DNA of 64,000 bases from Paenibacillus catalpae. Its GTDB lineage: Bacteria > Bacillota > Bacilli > Paenibacillales > Paenibacillaceae. Made by a program: the position numbers and the translations under genes. Below are positions 8,885-16,985 of the stretch, piece after piece. How positions within the stretch are numbered: position 1 is the stretch's first letter; every line of letters begins with the position of its first letter. The notes beneath the pieces were generated by a model that was given only the letters and a program-made list of their open reading frames with translations, ran no database searches and had not been told where the DNA came from. The stretch spans positions 1,550,001-1,614,000 of the forward strand of contig NZ_FOMT01000001.1 of assembly GCF_900112695.1 (NCBI RefSeq), in the 5' to 3' direction.

Positions 8885-9856
8885 TTATTTAATCCGGAAC
8901 GAATCTCCGTCGTCGACTACATCATAAATTTTGCAGCGGGATTCCGGCATGCGGAATGGCGAGTGCAGGATGAGCTTCCATTCCCCGGCAAAGGTCTGGA
9001 ATAACATGCCATGCCCGCTGTCATCGTAGACAAGCGGCTCCAGCTGCTCCCACGGTCCTTCCAGCTTGCCCGTTGTTGAACGTGCAATCGTCTGAACGTA
9101 GCTGCCCTTCTCGTACGTTGACCATAACATAACCAGCCGGTTGTTCTTCGTCCGGTATAACTGGCAGCCGTCTGTTACAAACACGGATGGCGAACCGTCC
9201 TCCTTATGATCACCATTATCCCAAGGGGCTTCCGAACCGTTGAAGAGATGGATCGGATCCGAAGCACGGTCCGTCAGGTCGCTTGTTAATTGAACCGCTT
9301 CTACCGTGCCATCGGCTGTCTGAACCCATTCATGACAGTAGACCATCCAGGGAATGCCCTCTTCATCCACATACAAGGAACCGTCCAGCGTCATATGCTC
9401 TTCCGGCGGCACCGGTGCATCAAGCTTTATTATCTCGAAAGGCCCTTCTAACGAATCCGCTACCGCAATAACCGATCCCCTCCATTGAAGCGGGTAACCG
9501 CCATGCCCTTGACCTTCCAGCTTCTTGTCATTATTATGCAGCGTAACAAACAGATAATAACGGCCGTTATAGGCATGAACTTCTGGTGCCCATGCACCAT
9601 GTTTCGGGTTAGCCCAGATGCCGTCGGGAATCGTGAAGACTACATAAGGCCCCTCCCAACTGACCAGGTCCTTGCTTTTATACGTAAGAACGCCATACCT
9701 GTCCATCCCATGTATTCTCGGGCCGCCGCCCGTGTACAAATAATAGGTTTGTGTAGACGGGTCAGCTGCCACGTACGGATCATGCGCCGGAATATCCGCC
9801 AGCTGATGGCCTGCACTTGGGTTTGCAATGTCTGAAGCGGTGTTATACACGTTCAT
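8885..9856 (-). CDS. glycoside hydrolase family 43
   Basis: This 323-residue protein is a single-domain five-bladed beta-propeller of the GH43 type. The catalytic base lies in the N-terminal AHDPYVA (Asp26), the blade motif in GAWAPEVHAYNGRYYLFV, the pKa-modulating Asp in TLDGSLYVDEEGIPWMVY and the probable general acid in SEAPW. GH43 enzymes remove arabinose or xylose from arabinan, arabinoxylan or pectin side chains. There is no signal peptide, so the protein is probably intracellular. ATG 9856 follows AGGAAGGG. It converges on the upstream AraC gene (35 bp between stops) and is followed in the same direction, upstream, by a second AraC gene. The exact substrate is unknown. Confidence 0.88.
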   Translation of the reverse strand: MNVYNTASDIANPSAGHQLADIPAHDPYVAADPSTQTYYLYTGGGPRIHGMDRYGVLTYKSKDLVSWEGPYVVFTIPDGIWANPKHGAWAPEVHAYNGRYYLFVTLHNNDKKLEGQGHGGYPLQWRGSVIAVADSLEGPFEIIKLDAPVPPEEHMTLDGSLYVDEEGIPWMVYCHEWVQTADGTVEAVQLTSDLTDRASDPIHLFNGSEAPWDNGDHKEDGSPSVFVTDGCQLYRTKNNRLVMLWSTYEKGSYVQTIARSTTGKLEGPWEQLEPLVYDDSGHGMLFQTFAGEWKLILHSPFRMPESRCKIYDVVDDGDSFRIK

Positions 9857-9949
9857 ATCAACAATCCCTTCCTATGGGTTGTAATCCTTATGAACATTTC
9901 TTTATAGATACTGCGATTCCTTTAGCTGTCCTTACATTTTCTATAAAAG

Positions 9950-10792
9950 CTAATCCAGATGCACCCTCCTGTACTCGCCAGGCGGAATTCCCATCCGTTC
10001 GGTAAATACGTTTGTAAAATAATGAACCGATTGAAATCCCGAATGAGCGGCAATTTCCTTGAGCGGAAAGATCGAAGTCTTCAGCATCATTTCCGCATGC
10101 TTTAGCCGTTCATTACGCAAATAAGTCAAGAAAGTATCTCCCCCGTCCAACTGAAACAGCCTGGACAGCTGCCTAGTTGACAGATTCATATACTCTGCAA
10201 CCTCCTCAATCTTAAGCGGTCTTGACAGATTATCTCTGATGTATTGCTTGGACTGGCGAAGAACGGCATATCGGGTGGAATCCGTTGGCTTGGCCGGGTT
10301 TGGCTCGGAGACATCCCTCTCATAGCCCAGCGGCCGCACCAGACTTGCCAGCAGGAGGCCCGCCATCGTTCTCAAATCTTCAATCTCGTGATAAGGCTGG
10401 GTTGAAGCATGGTGATACAAGCCCAGCCAATAATGAATAGCCCGATCATCAAGAGCATCCTTGAATACCACATCACCGGTTTCCAGATTCTCCCCATACC
10501 GTACATACTCTTCTTCACGTGAACCAAGCTGGTCAAGTTCATAGGCCACATAGATTAGACACATTCCCGTCTCGCTGCGGATTTGATGCCAAACACCCGG
10601 CCGGGATACGAACAACGTTCCTGCATGCAGGTCATAGACCGTATCCTCATCCTGATATTCACCTTCGCCCGTCATTACGTAACACACTTCATAGAAAGAG
10701 TGCTTGTGCACATGATTGCTGTAATGCAGCTGTCTCCAGTCCCAATAATGGACCCGGAAAGCGAGTGTGCTCGTACGGCAATAGGTGAGCAT
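9950..10792 (-). CDS. AraC-family regulator
   Basis: From ATG 10792 this gives a 280-residue regulator with a cupin-like N-terminal domain (HVHKHSFYEVCYVMTGEGEY) and a C-terminal AraC double helix-turn-helix (IEEVAEYMNLSTRQLSRLFQ, then IAAHSGFQSVHYFTNVFTERM). The frame is open further upstream to a TTG at 10918, but that extension has no ribosome site, runs into the inverted repeat at 10918-10945 and would make the protein longer than usual, so the internal ATG is preferred; its own ribosome site is weak and the start remains uncertain. It is upstream of the GH43 gene on the same strand and divergent from the PhyH gene. Confidence 0.8.
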   Translation of the reverse strand: MLTYCRTSTLAFRVHYWDWRQLHYSNHVHKHSFYEVCYVMTGEGEYQDEDTVYDLHAGTLFVSRPGVWHQIRSETGMCLIYVAYELDQLGSREEEYVRYGENLETGDVVFKDALDDRAIHYWLGLYHHASTQPYHEIEDLRTMAGLLLASLVRPLGYERDVSEPNPAKPTDSTRYAVLRQSKQYIRDNLSRPLKIEEVAEYMNLSTRQLSRLFQLDGGDTFLTYLRNERLKHAEMMLKTSIFPLKEIAAHSGFQSVHYFTNVFTERMGIPPGEYRRVHLD

Positions 10793-10909
10793 CTCATTTA
10801 GAAAACGGCTGCCGTTATTAATAGCCTCGACATTCAATAAACTCACCGCCTGGCGCAAATTCTTAAAAGGATGGCTTTTTTCGCTAAATACACTAGCTGC
10901 CTTCAATCC

Positions 10910-10945
10910 TATAATCAAAGTATAAGTAACCGCTTACCTATACTT
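10910..10945 (+). promoter_or_regulatory. probable phyH promoter with overlapping inverted-repeat operator
   Basis: A consensus TATAAT (10910-10915) is followed directly by a near-perfect inverted repeat: AAGTATAAGTAA (10918-10929), 4-nt spacer CCGC, TTACCTATACTT (10934-10945), with one mismatch in 12 bp. The dyad would cover the start of transcription toward phyH, the place for a repressor. No good -35 is seen, which would fit an activator-dependent promoter. Confidence 0.5.
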
Positions 10946-10966
10946 CAAGACGAGGAGCGAAAAAAA

Positions 10967-11746
10967 ATGATTAATCAAGCTGATGTAGATTTTTATAAAG
11001 AAAATGGCTATTTGCTTGTCCGGGGTGTATTCTCTCAGCAAGAGGTTGGAGAAATGAGAACGGCACTGGACGGTATCCTTAACCGTGCCGCTCAATCCAA
11101 GTTCGATTCGAATGCCACCTGGCAAGGTGACTACCTTCCTCCCGATCAGTTGAAGAAGCTTGTTCTGAAAGGCTTCCATGATGTGCAATACCAGGATGCA
11201 GCCTTTACTCGCGCAGCCATCCATGCGAATATGGCGGCGGTCTTATCCCAATTGATTGGTCCTAACGTTCAGCTTCATCATAGTAAAATGCTCGTAAAAC
11301 CGCCTGAAAATGGCGCTGCGTTCCCTCTTCATCAGGACGCTCCATACTTCCCGCATGCCACGCATTCCATGCTGGCGGCAAGCGTCCATCTGGATGATTC
11401 CGATATGGAGAACGGCTGTCTCTGCGTTATTCCCGGCAGCCACAAGAACGGCATGATGCCGCATGTCGGCCGTCATTACCTGGATCACAGAGAATATCCG
11501 ATCACGATGGCGACGCCTTGCCCTGCACAAGCCGGGGACGTTCTTTTCTTCAACTATTTGACCATTCATGGCTCGGACATTAACCGCAGTACCCGCAACC
11601 GCCGCAATGTACTCTTCCAATACCGCGATCCGATGGATCTTCCAACGGCAGACGTTCACGTGAACTGGGGCCAAGGCCTAATGGTATGCGGAGAAAATCC
11701 GACTTACCGCGAATATCATGCAAACTATACCCTTCAAGCTAAATAA
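10967..11746 (+). CDS. phytanoyl-CoA dioxygenase (PhyH) family protein
   Basis: The 259-residue protein has the Fe(II)/2-oxoglutarate site of the PhyH family: His122 and Asp124 in FPLHQDAPYF, the distal His201 in YLTIHGSDINRS and Arg210 for 2-oxoglutarate. PhyH enzymes hydroxylate diverse small molecules. Start ATG 10967 follows GAGGAG; a longer upstream reading from 10871 lacks a ribosome site and would overlap the promoter. The gene is monocistronic, divergent from an AraC gene and ends in a bidirectional terminator. The substrate is unknown; the setting among sugar genes does not define it. Confidence 0.87.
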   Translation: MINQADVDFYKENGYLLVRGVFSQQEVGEMRTALDGILNRAAQSKFDSNATWQGDYLPPDQLKKLVLKGFHDVQYQDAAFTRAAIHANMAAVLSQLIGPNVQLHHSKMLVKPPENGAAFPLHQDAPYFPHATHSMLAASVHLDDSDMENGCLCVIPGSHKNGMMPHVGRHYLDHREYPITMATPCPAQAGDVLFFNYLTIHGSDINRSTRNRRNVLFQYRDPMDLPTADVHVNWGQGLMVCGENPTYREYHANYTLQAK

Positions 11747-11755
11747 AATCATGAA

Positions 11756-11781
11756 AAAGGCAGCCCTCTCAGGCTGCCTTT
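11756..11781. terminator. bidirectional terminator
   Basis: AAAGGCAGCC (11756-11765) pairs perfectly with GGCTGCCTTT (11772-11781) and lies between the convergent phyH and FAD oxidoreductase genes. Confidence 0.85.
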
Positions 11782-11788
11782 CCTCTTT

Positions 11789-12910
11789 CTAGCAGAGCGC
11801 TTTACATACATCATAATCGCCAGCATCAATCTCTAACTCCATCCCTAATGCCAGCTTGGCTAACTGGCTTCCGATGAATGGCCCGGCTGTTAAGCCAGAA
11901 GCGCCCAGTCCATTGCCTGTGAGCAGATTATCCCAGCCTGGGACCTCGCCAAATACGGGCAGAAAATCAGCCGTGAATGGCCGGAACCCGACTCGCACTT
12001 CCAGGAACGTGCTGCCTGCAAGCTCCGGAGCGAGCGAAATCCCTTTATTCAAGATTTCCTGCATCCCGCCAGCCGTAATCCTTGTATCGTAACCGGAAAT
12101 ATCATTCTCATGGGTAGCTCCAATGACGATTCTTTGTTGATCAAAGGCAAGCAGATATTGGTCCGTTGGCGGCATAATAACAGGCCAATTGTCTGTCTGT
12201 TGATCGCAATTCTCAAGCTGAACATGCATAATCTGGGCTTTCTGATAGCTTACCTTGAAATCAATTCCAAGAGGCTGAAGCAAGGATCCCGCCCATGCCC
12301 CCGCACAAACAATAACCTTGTCTGCCATGTAATTCTCTGTACCAACAGAGACCCCTGTCACATGATCCGATTCATATTTAATCACGGCATCCCCGTAAAT
12401 AAGCTTCGCGCCATTGCGCAGAGCGGAACGGATCAAGGCATCGCGCAGCGCCCGGCCGTCCACTCGGGCACCGCCGCTAATATGGACAGAAGAATATCCG
12501 GCTGCGAGCAGAGGGAACTGTTCTACGGTCTCTTTCTCATCGAGACAGGTGATGGTGCCGATTTCCGGTGCATCCTCCAGCCTTTGAACAGCACGCTCCT
12601 CCATTTTTGCTACTTTATCGGAATCCATATGTACGCTCAAGGCGCCAACCCGGGCATAACCGGTATCCGTTTCCCCTTCGGCTTCAAGAGCTGCGATTAA
12701 CTCCGGATAGTATCGTGCACCGGATTTGGCAAGCTGATACCACGCTTTGTTGCGCCTTTGGGACAGCCAAGGGCAAATAATGCCGGCTGCGGCATCCGTA
12801 GCCTGTCCCTTGTCTTTACGATCTATGATTAGAACCTCAGCTCCCGACTTAGCCAGCTGATAGGCTGTTGATGCGCCAAGGATTCCCGCGCCAATAACGA
12901 TGACTTTCAT
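11789..12910 (-). CDS. FAD-dependent amine/D-amino-acid oxidase (DAO family)
   Basis: The 373-residue protein begins with a Rossmann FAD site (VIVIGAGILGASTAYQLA, residues 3-20) followed by the adenosine-binding acidic residue in VLIIDRKDKG, and ends with the DAO-type TGNGLGASGLTAGPFIG flavin contact. This is the glycine/D-amino-acid/sarcosine oxidase fold, which oxidises amines with FAD. ATG 12910 follows AGGAGAG. It is single, with a terminator behind it, and the neighbouring genes do not identify the substrate. A ThiO-type glycine oxidase is possible, but no thiamine genes are nearby. Confidence 0.85.
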   Translation of the reverse strand: MKVIVIGAGILGASTAYQLAKSGAEVLIIDRKDKGQATDAAAGIICPWLSQRRNKAWYQLAKSGARYYPELIAALEAEGETDTGYARVGALSVHMDSDKVAKMEERAVQRLEDAPEIGTITCLDEKETVEQFPLLAAGYSSVHISGGARVDGRALRDALIRSALRNGAKLIYGDAVIKYESDHVTGVSVGTENYMADKVIVCAGAWAGSLLQPLGIDFKVSYQKAQIMHVQLENCDQQTDNWPVIMPPTDQYLLAFDQQRIVIGATHENDISGYDTRITAGGMQEILNKGISLAPELAGSTFLEVRVGFRPFTADFLPVFGEVPGWDNLLTGNGLGASGLTAGPFIGSQLAKLALGMELEIDAGDYDVCKALC

Positions 12911-12954
12911 GCCTAACTCTCCTTCCTTCTGTACCTATTATAGCGGTAAGCATA

Positions 12955-12980
12955 TAAAAAACGACAGCGAATCGCTGCCG
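12955..12980 (-). terminator. terminator of the potassium channel gene
   Basis: A 9-bp stem with one mismatch (arms 12961-12969 and 12972-12980) is followed on the minus strand by a T-run at 12955-12960. Confidence 0.8.
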
Positions 12981-12992
12981 TTTTCTCCGGAT

Positions 12993-14009
12993 TCATTTCC
13001 TTAGGAGCTTATGATAGGTCTGTTCGTCCGATACAACAAATAATCTGGCATCCGCTGGAATAGGTTCATTCAATTTACGGTTGATCCCGAGATCCCCTCT
13101 GTCGGACAGAAGGGTTGCACCGTACTCCAGGGTGCCGTGGAAAGCATCTTTGTATGTTTTCCACTCCGGCCTAACCGGAATTTCATAGATGTCGTCCCCT
13201 ACTTCCCGCCTGATCAGCTGGTTAATGATTTCCGAGCTTCCTTGTTGAAGCGCTGCCCTTACCGCAAGCCTGGAGACGGCATCATACGAGAGGACAAAAT
13301 CATTCACGTGAACATGGCGGAAGTTCTTGGTGTTCTTGTCCTGCGTAATCTCCACCGTAGTATGTACGCTTGGATGCAGCCGCTCGATACTGGAGGCAAT
13401 CAGAAGGGTCTTTCCGTCAGCCAGCGCGGGTTCGTCAATCCGTGTATCTGCAAAGATAATAACCGCCTTCGCCTGCTTGATCATCGCTTTCTCCAGTACT
13501 TCCTCAGATGACGGGTCTCCGCTTATAAAGTGGATCTCATGACGATCTGTGACCGGATGCTTATCCGATTCATCTATAATGACAATATGCGAGGACGGCG
13601 AGAAAGACAGAATCTCTTCAATGGCATACTGGGCTTTTTTGCTCCAGTTAATAATAATAATGTGATCTTTCCCGTGAAAATTCAATTTCCCTGCCTCCCA
13701 ATGCTTATAGATGGTAGATAAGAGATCTATGATTTTGCCCATAATCAAGCTTAGCAGACCAATTCCAAAGACATAAATAAAAAGGGTAAAGATCTTTCCG
13801 GCTAAAGTTTTGGCAAAATAATCGCCATAGCCAACCGTGGCCATCGTGGTCATGACCCAATACAGCGCATTAAACCACGTATGGAAGGTAGACGGCTCAA
13901 GGGCATATGCGATGCTGGCACTGCCGAATACAAAGGCGATGACCATGATGAAGATGGTCCGGTTAGGCACCCGCATTACTTTCATCATCGTCCTTATAAA
14001 AAAAGGCAA
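12993..14009 (-). CDS. two-helix potassium channel with RCK/TrkA-N domain
   Basis: The protein (338 residues) has two membrane segments (about 17-37 and 74-96) around a pore helix with the K+ selectivity filter TVGYGD (58-63), then a cytosolic nucleotide-binding RCK/TrkA-N domain (from about 118: HIIIINWSKKAQYAIEEIL) and a C-terminal region. It resembles the Bacillus YugO class of K+ channels, known for electrical signalling in biofilms; that role is not shown here. The chosen start is TTG 14009, eight nucleotides after GGAGG; the reading from 14078 adds 23 hydrophilic residues without a ribosome site. Confidence 0.85.
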   Translation of the reverse strand: MPFFIRTMMKVMRVPNRTIFIMVIAFVFGSASIAYALEPSTFHTWFNALYWVMTTMATVGYGDYFAKTLAGKIFTLFIYVFGIGLLSLIMGKIIDLLSTIYKHWEAGKLNFHGKDHIIIINWSKKAQYAIEEILSFSPSSHIVIIDESDKHPVTDRHEIHFISGDPSSEEVLEKAMIKQAKAVIIFADTRIDEPALADGKTLLIASSIERLHPSVHTTVEITQDKNTKNFRHVHVNDFVLSYDAVSRLAVRAALQQGSSEIINQLIRREVGDDIYEIPVRPEWKTYKDAFHGTLEYGATLLSDRGDLGINRKLNEPIPADARLFVVSDEQTYHKLLRK

Positions 14010-14084
14010 TTCACAGTCCTCCTCCAGACTAATTACGGATAGATTGCTGTTAGATTGTATTCGGCATAGCCTGCGCATTTCCTT

Positions 14085-14996
14085 TTATAACAATTGCCAA
14101 TTCTCTTCCGTCAGTTCCCCCATCACCGACATTGCTGCTTTGCTGCCGGAAGCGGCGGCGTAAATTAATTGGGAAGGCATCACGTAGGCGGTATCCCCGG
14201 CTGCAAACACGCCTTCGGCAGTTGTCTTGCCCATAGCATCTATCACAATTCCGCCGTTGTCCTCGGTTTGATAACCCAACGCCTCTTTGAAATCGATCTT
14301 AGAAATTTGAGCGGGGTCAATGAAGCCTCCGCTGCGCTCAATGAAACTGCCGTCTGTGAAATGAACCTTCTCCAGCATGCCATTTTGTCCGGTTAGCGTG
14401 GCTATTGGCGTATCGATCACGCGAATCCTTCTTGCTTCAAGCTGCTCCCGCTGATCTGAATTAAGAATGTCTGCCGCTCCATTCGTGCACACGATCACGT
14501 CCCGGCTCCAATTCTGAAGAAGCTTCACTTTATGGAATGCCATCGGATTGTCCGAGATAACGACAAGCGGTTGATCCCTTAGCTCCCAGCCGTCACAGAA
14601 CGGGCAGGCAAACAAGCTTTTCCCATAATAATCGGCAACTCCTTCAATGTCCGGAAGCTTTTCCTTCAAACCGGCAGCCAATATAACCTTCCTTGCCTGT
14701 ATTTGTTCCCCCGCCTTGGTGTAAATGGTAAAACCATCCTTTGTTCTCCGGATATCTGTCACATCTGTTTCCCAATGCTGTACCGTTGGGTAACCTAGGA
14801 CTTCTTCATAGGCAATGCGGCGGAATTCTGCCGGCTCAACACCGTCTCTCGTAATAAATCCATGGGAAGCGTGCGTGACCATATTTCTTGCCTGGCTGTT
14901 GTCGAAGAGCGCCACCTTCCTTCTCGCTCTGCCAAGCACCAGCGCGGCATTTAGTCCCGCGGGACCGCCTCCAACAATCGCAGCATCATATTTCAT
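14085..14996 (-). CDS. thioredoxin-reductase-like FAD/NAD(P)H oxidoreductase
   Basis: A 303-residue flavoprotein with an N-terminal FAD site (AAIVGGGPAGLNAALVLGRA, 5-24), a redox-active CPFC centre (in FACPFCDGWEL, about 132-142), a second nucleotide-binding segment and the C-terminal flavin motif GVFAAGDTA. This is the order and length of low-molecular-weight thioredoxin reductases, though the sequence is not clearly TrxB itself. ATG 14996 follows GGAGGG. A 23-bp inverted repeat shared with the promoter of the adjacent rrf2 gene lies at 15029-15051, so it is probably controlled by that regulator. A disulfide or thiol-stress role is inferred. Confidence 0.87.
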   Translation of the reverse strand: MKYDAAIVGGGPAGLNAALVLGRARRKVALFDNSQARNMVTHASHGFITRDGVEPAEFRRIAYEEVLGYPTVQHWETDVTDIRRTKDGFTIYTKAGEQIQARKVILAAGLKEKLPDIEGVADYYGKSLFACPFCDGWELRDQPLVVISDNPMAFHKVKLLQNWSRDVIVCTNGAADILNSDQREQLEARRIRVIDTPIATLTGQNGMLEKVHFTDGSFIERSGGFIDPAQISKIDFKEALGYQTEDNGGIVIDAMGKTTAEGVFAAGDTAYVMPSQLIYAAASGSKAAMSVMGELTEENWQLL

Positions 14997-15028
14997 TTCC
15001 TTTTTCCCTCCAAATTGTTTTATAGACT

Positions 15029-15051
15029 TTATAGACTCTTAATATCTGTAA
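15029..15051 (-). promoter_or_regulatory. candidate Rrf2 operator upstream of the flavoprotein gene
   Basis: On the minus strand the site reads TTACAGA-N9-TCTATAA, a perfect inverted repeat apart from one purine/pyrimidine exchange. An additional half-site TTATAGA is at 15020-15026. The same 7-9-7 dyad occurs upstream of rrf2 at 15496-15518. The length fits known Rrf2-family sites (CymR, NsrR, IscR), but binding here is inferred. Confidence 0.65.
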
Positions 15052-15068
15052 TAAGGGTAAAAATAAAC

Positions 15069-15093
15069 ATTGCCCCTTAGGACAAGGGCAATG
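15069..15093 (-). terminator. terminator between rrf2 and the flavoprotein gene
   Basis: A hairpin (arms 15069-15079 and 15084-15093) followed on the minus strand by TTTATTTTTA ends the rrf2 transcript, so the flavoprotein gene uses its own promoter. Confidence 0.8.
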
Positions 15094-15095
15094 TG

Positions 15096-15482
15096 TTATC
15101 TCAACAACAGATCGACCAGCTTCGTATCCTTGAGCTTTTGCTCCATCGTATTTTCGGCCGACATCATCACCTGATGAATGCGGCACTCCGGATTCCCGCT
15201 GCTGCAGCATTCGAAGAGCGAAGTTGTACCTTCGATGGCATGAATGACATCGAGAAAAGAAATGTCTTCCTTCTTGCCTCTAAGCCGGTATCCGCCATTG
15301 GCGCCGGTAGCAGACTCAATCAGTCCCGCTTTAACCAGCTTTGTCAGTATTTTCGACAGGTATGTTGGAGAAACCCCCTGCCGATCGGCAAGCTGTTGAA
15401 CGCCTACCGGTTTATCCGGCGCTGCAGCAACCATAAAGGCCATGGTGTGAAGAGCATAATTCGTCGCTTTTGAATATTTCAT
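15096..15482 (-). CDS. Rrf2-family transcriptional regulator with cysteine cluster
   Basis: A 128-residue winged helix-turn-helix protein typical of the Rrf2 family (MKYSKATNYALHTMAF, then the recognition helix in GVSPTYLSKILTKLVKAGLI and the wing GANGGYRL). It keeps three cysteines, Cys92, Cys93 and Cys100 (in FECCSSGNPEC), in the region where NsrR and IscR bind an iron-sulfur cluster, so it may sense redox, iron-sulfur status or thiol stress. ATG 15482 follows AGGAG. An inverted repeat 13 nt upstream of the start, repeated before the adjacent flavoprotein gene, indicates self-regulation. Confidence 0.88.
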   Translation of the reverse strand: MKYSKATNYALHTMAFMVAAAPDKPVGVQQLADRQGVSPTYLSKILTKLVKAGLIESATGANGGYRLRGKKEDISFLDVIHAIEGTTSLFECCSSGNPECRIHQVMMSAENTMEQKLKDTKLVDLLLR

Positions 15483-15495
15483 GTTGATCTCCTAA

Positions 15496-15518
15496 TTACA
15501 GACTTTATGTATCTATAA
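15496..15518 (-). promoter_or_regulatory. candidate Rrf2 operator upstream of rrf2
   Basis: On the minus strand TTATAGA-N9-TCTGTAA, matching the site at 15029-15051 in both arms and in the 9-bp spacer length. It lies just upstream of the ribosome site, where binding would block transcription. Confidence 0.65.
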
Positions 15519-15556
15519 TAACTACAATCAAGCGGAGCCGTCAAGATGCTTTACTT

Positions 15557-15658
15557 TTACAAATGGCTGAGCACATAACCTAAAGCGATTACACTTATGA
15601 TTATCGCAATAATGCTTAACACTAGGGCGATAACCAGTATTTTTGAAGTGTACTTCAT
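15557..15658 (-). CDS. 33-residue single-helix membrane protein
   Basis: A short frame starting ATG 15658, six nucleotides after GGGAGG, encodes MKYTSKILVIALVLSI followed by a further hydrophobic stretch and SHL at the end. One transmembrane segment spans nearly the whole product. The strong ribosome site and lysine-bearing N-terminus argue that it is translated. I do not recognise the family. It lies between gerC and rrf2 on the same strand and has no evident terminator of its own. Confidence 0.45.
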   Translation of the reverse strand: MKYTSKILVIALVLSIIAIIISVIALGYVLSHL

Positions 15659-15738
15659 TCTCGGCCTCCCGTCTATATGCATTACTTCTATAAACGTTTA
15701 GTGCACAAGGTTTGTTGCTTTGCTTCCGGTCAACAACA

Positions 15739-15763
15739 AAACAGCCGGATATCACGGCTGTTT
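15739..15763 (-). terminator. terminator of the germination operon
   Basis: AAACAGCCG (15739-15747) pairs with CGGCTGTTT (15755-15763), followed on the minus strand by TTGTTGTT, directly after the gerC stop. Confidence 0.8.
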
Positions 15764-15767
15764 AAGC

Positions 15768-16985
15768 TCAATACTTTTTATTTTTAATCCGATTGGTAAA
15801 CGGCTCTCCTCTTATGCCGGAACGCTGAACATTCACCCTTACTTCAACTTCTACATCAGCGCGGGCAAATTCTTCATTCCAACGGTCCTTCACCTCTTTG
15901 AACTTTTTATAATCGGATATCCGTAATTTCTCGCCAAATCCGAAGATATCGGATTTATATTTTGTCTGCATGTTGATAATCGTGGCTGTAAGTTCTTTCT
16001 CAATCGTGCGATCCAACTCTTTGTTAATCTTTGTATATTCAACGGACTTGCCGGTAAAATAATTAGCGCATTGAATCGAGTTAATCGTTCCTGTGGCATG
16101 CATATAGACTTTCAAGACCGGTTTATTCTGCCGATACATGACTTTTTTGTTCACGGCAATATACTGAAGTGCGCTGCTTATCGTTTTTTGGGCATCACAG
16201 CTATAATTGTATATCGTGTTTTTTGCCTGATTTTGAAGAACGATCACATTTCTGGCTTCTCTATCCTTTAATTCACCTACCATCTTGTCCTCCCGGAAGA
16301 CGGCAATCGCATGCAAATCCATCTTTGTTTGCTTATCCAGCTGTTTAGCGTAATCCATGGACTCCGCTTTATCGCTCGGGTTCGTAATTTGAGCGACCGG
16401 AAGAATGGGATTGCGTCCGGATTGGGTGAGATTATTAATGAATTGCAGCAAAGAAGTCGGGTAATTGCCTCCAACCTTCTCATGCAATTCATTTAATTGC
16501 ATGAGAATTCGAAAGGACGGAATCGTTAGGCTTGGTGATGTCGTGGAGAAAATAGGCTTCATCGCCTTATCTTTTACCGCAATCAGGGTAAGGTTGTTAC
16601 GAATCTGGTCGAAGCGGTCGGCAAAATCCAAATAATCGTAATCCCCTTCTCGCAGGAGTTCATCATCGATAGCAATTAATTGCATATGACTGAACTCCGG
16701 TTTGAGCGGTATTTCTTGCGAGATAGCACTGATCGCGCCGGATAAAGCATCCGCTTCATTATCAAACAGAAAGGAATTGGAGATGTTCTGGCGTTTCGTC
16801 TCCGTGAATTCGGAAGGATTGATCCCTTCGAAATAAAAGTGGTAACGAAACTTCTCGCCTTTGGCAATACCAACTGCGGTTATGACAAGTAAATTGCCAG
16901 GCTCGATCCGATCGGCACATCCTCCAAGCGTCATCATCAACACCGTACACACCAATCCGGCCAGAAGCATTCGAAGTTTAATCAT
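15768..16985 (-). CDS. gerC: spore germinant receptor C subunit, Ger(x)C lipoprotein
   Basis: This 405-residue protein has a lipoprotein signal peptide (MIKLRMLLAGLVCTVLMM, lipobox LGGC with Cys23) and the GerC fold, with DRIEPGNLLVITAVGIAKGE after the lipid anchor. GerC subunits sit on the outer face of the spore inner membrane and are needed for nutrient germination with the A and B subunits. The start ATG overlaps the gerA stop by 4 nt, so translation is coupled. It is the last gene of the operon and is followed by a terminator. The germinant is not predictable from sequence. Confidence 0.92.
   Translation of the reverse strand: MIKLRMLLAGLVCTVLMMTLGGCADRIEPGNLLVITAVGIAKGEKFRYHFYFEGINPSEFTETKRQNISNSFLFDNEADALSGAISAISQEIPLKPEFSHMQLIAIDDELLREGDYDYLDFADRFDQIRNNLTLIAVKDKAMKPIFSTTSPSLTIPSFRILMQLNELHEKVGGNYPTSLLQFINNLTQSGRNPILPVAQITNPSDKAESMDYAKQLDKQTKMDLHAIAVFREDKMVGELKDREARNVIVLQNQAKNTIYNYSCDAQKTISSALQYIAVNKKVMYRQNKPVLKVYMHATGTINSIQCANYFTGKSVEYTKINKELDRTIEKELTATIINMQTKYKSDIFGFGEKLRISDYKKFKEVKDRWNEEFARADVEVEVRVNVQRSGIRGEPFTNRIKNKKY

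Noticed and set aside
10793-10918. N-terminal extension of the AraC gene to TTG 10918
   Set aside because: No ribosome site, unusual length for the family, and it would place coding sequence up to a strong inverted repeat in the promoter.
15528-15755. A 75-codon minus-strand frame between rrf2 and gerC
   Set aside because: It lacks a ribosome site and overlaps in another frame the better supported 33-residue membrane protein.
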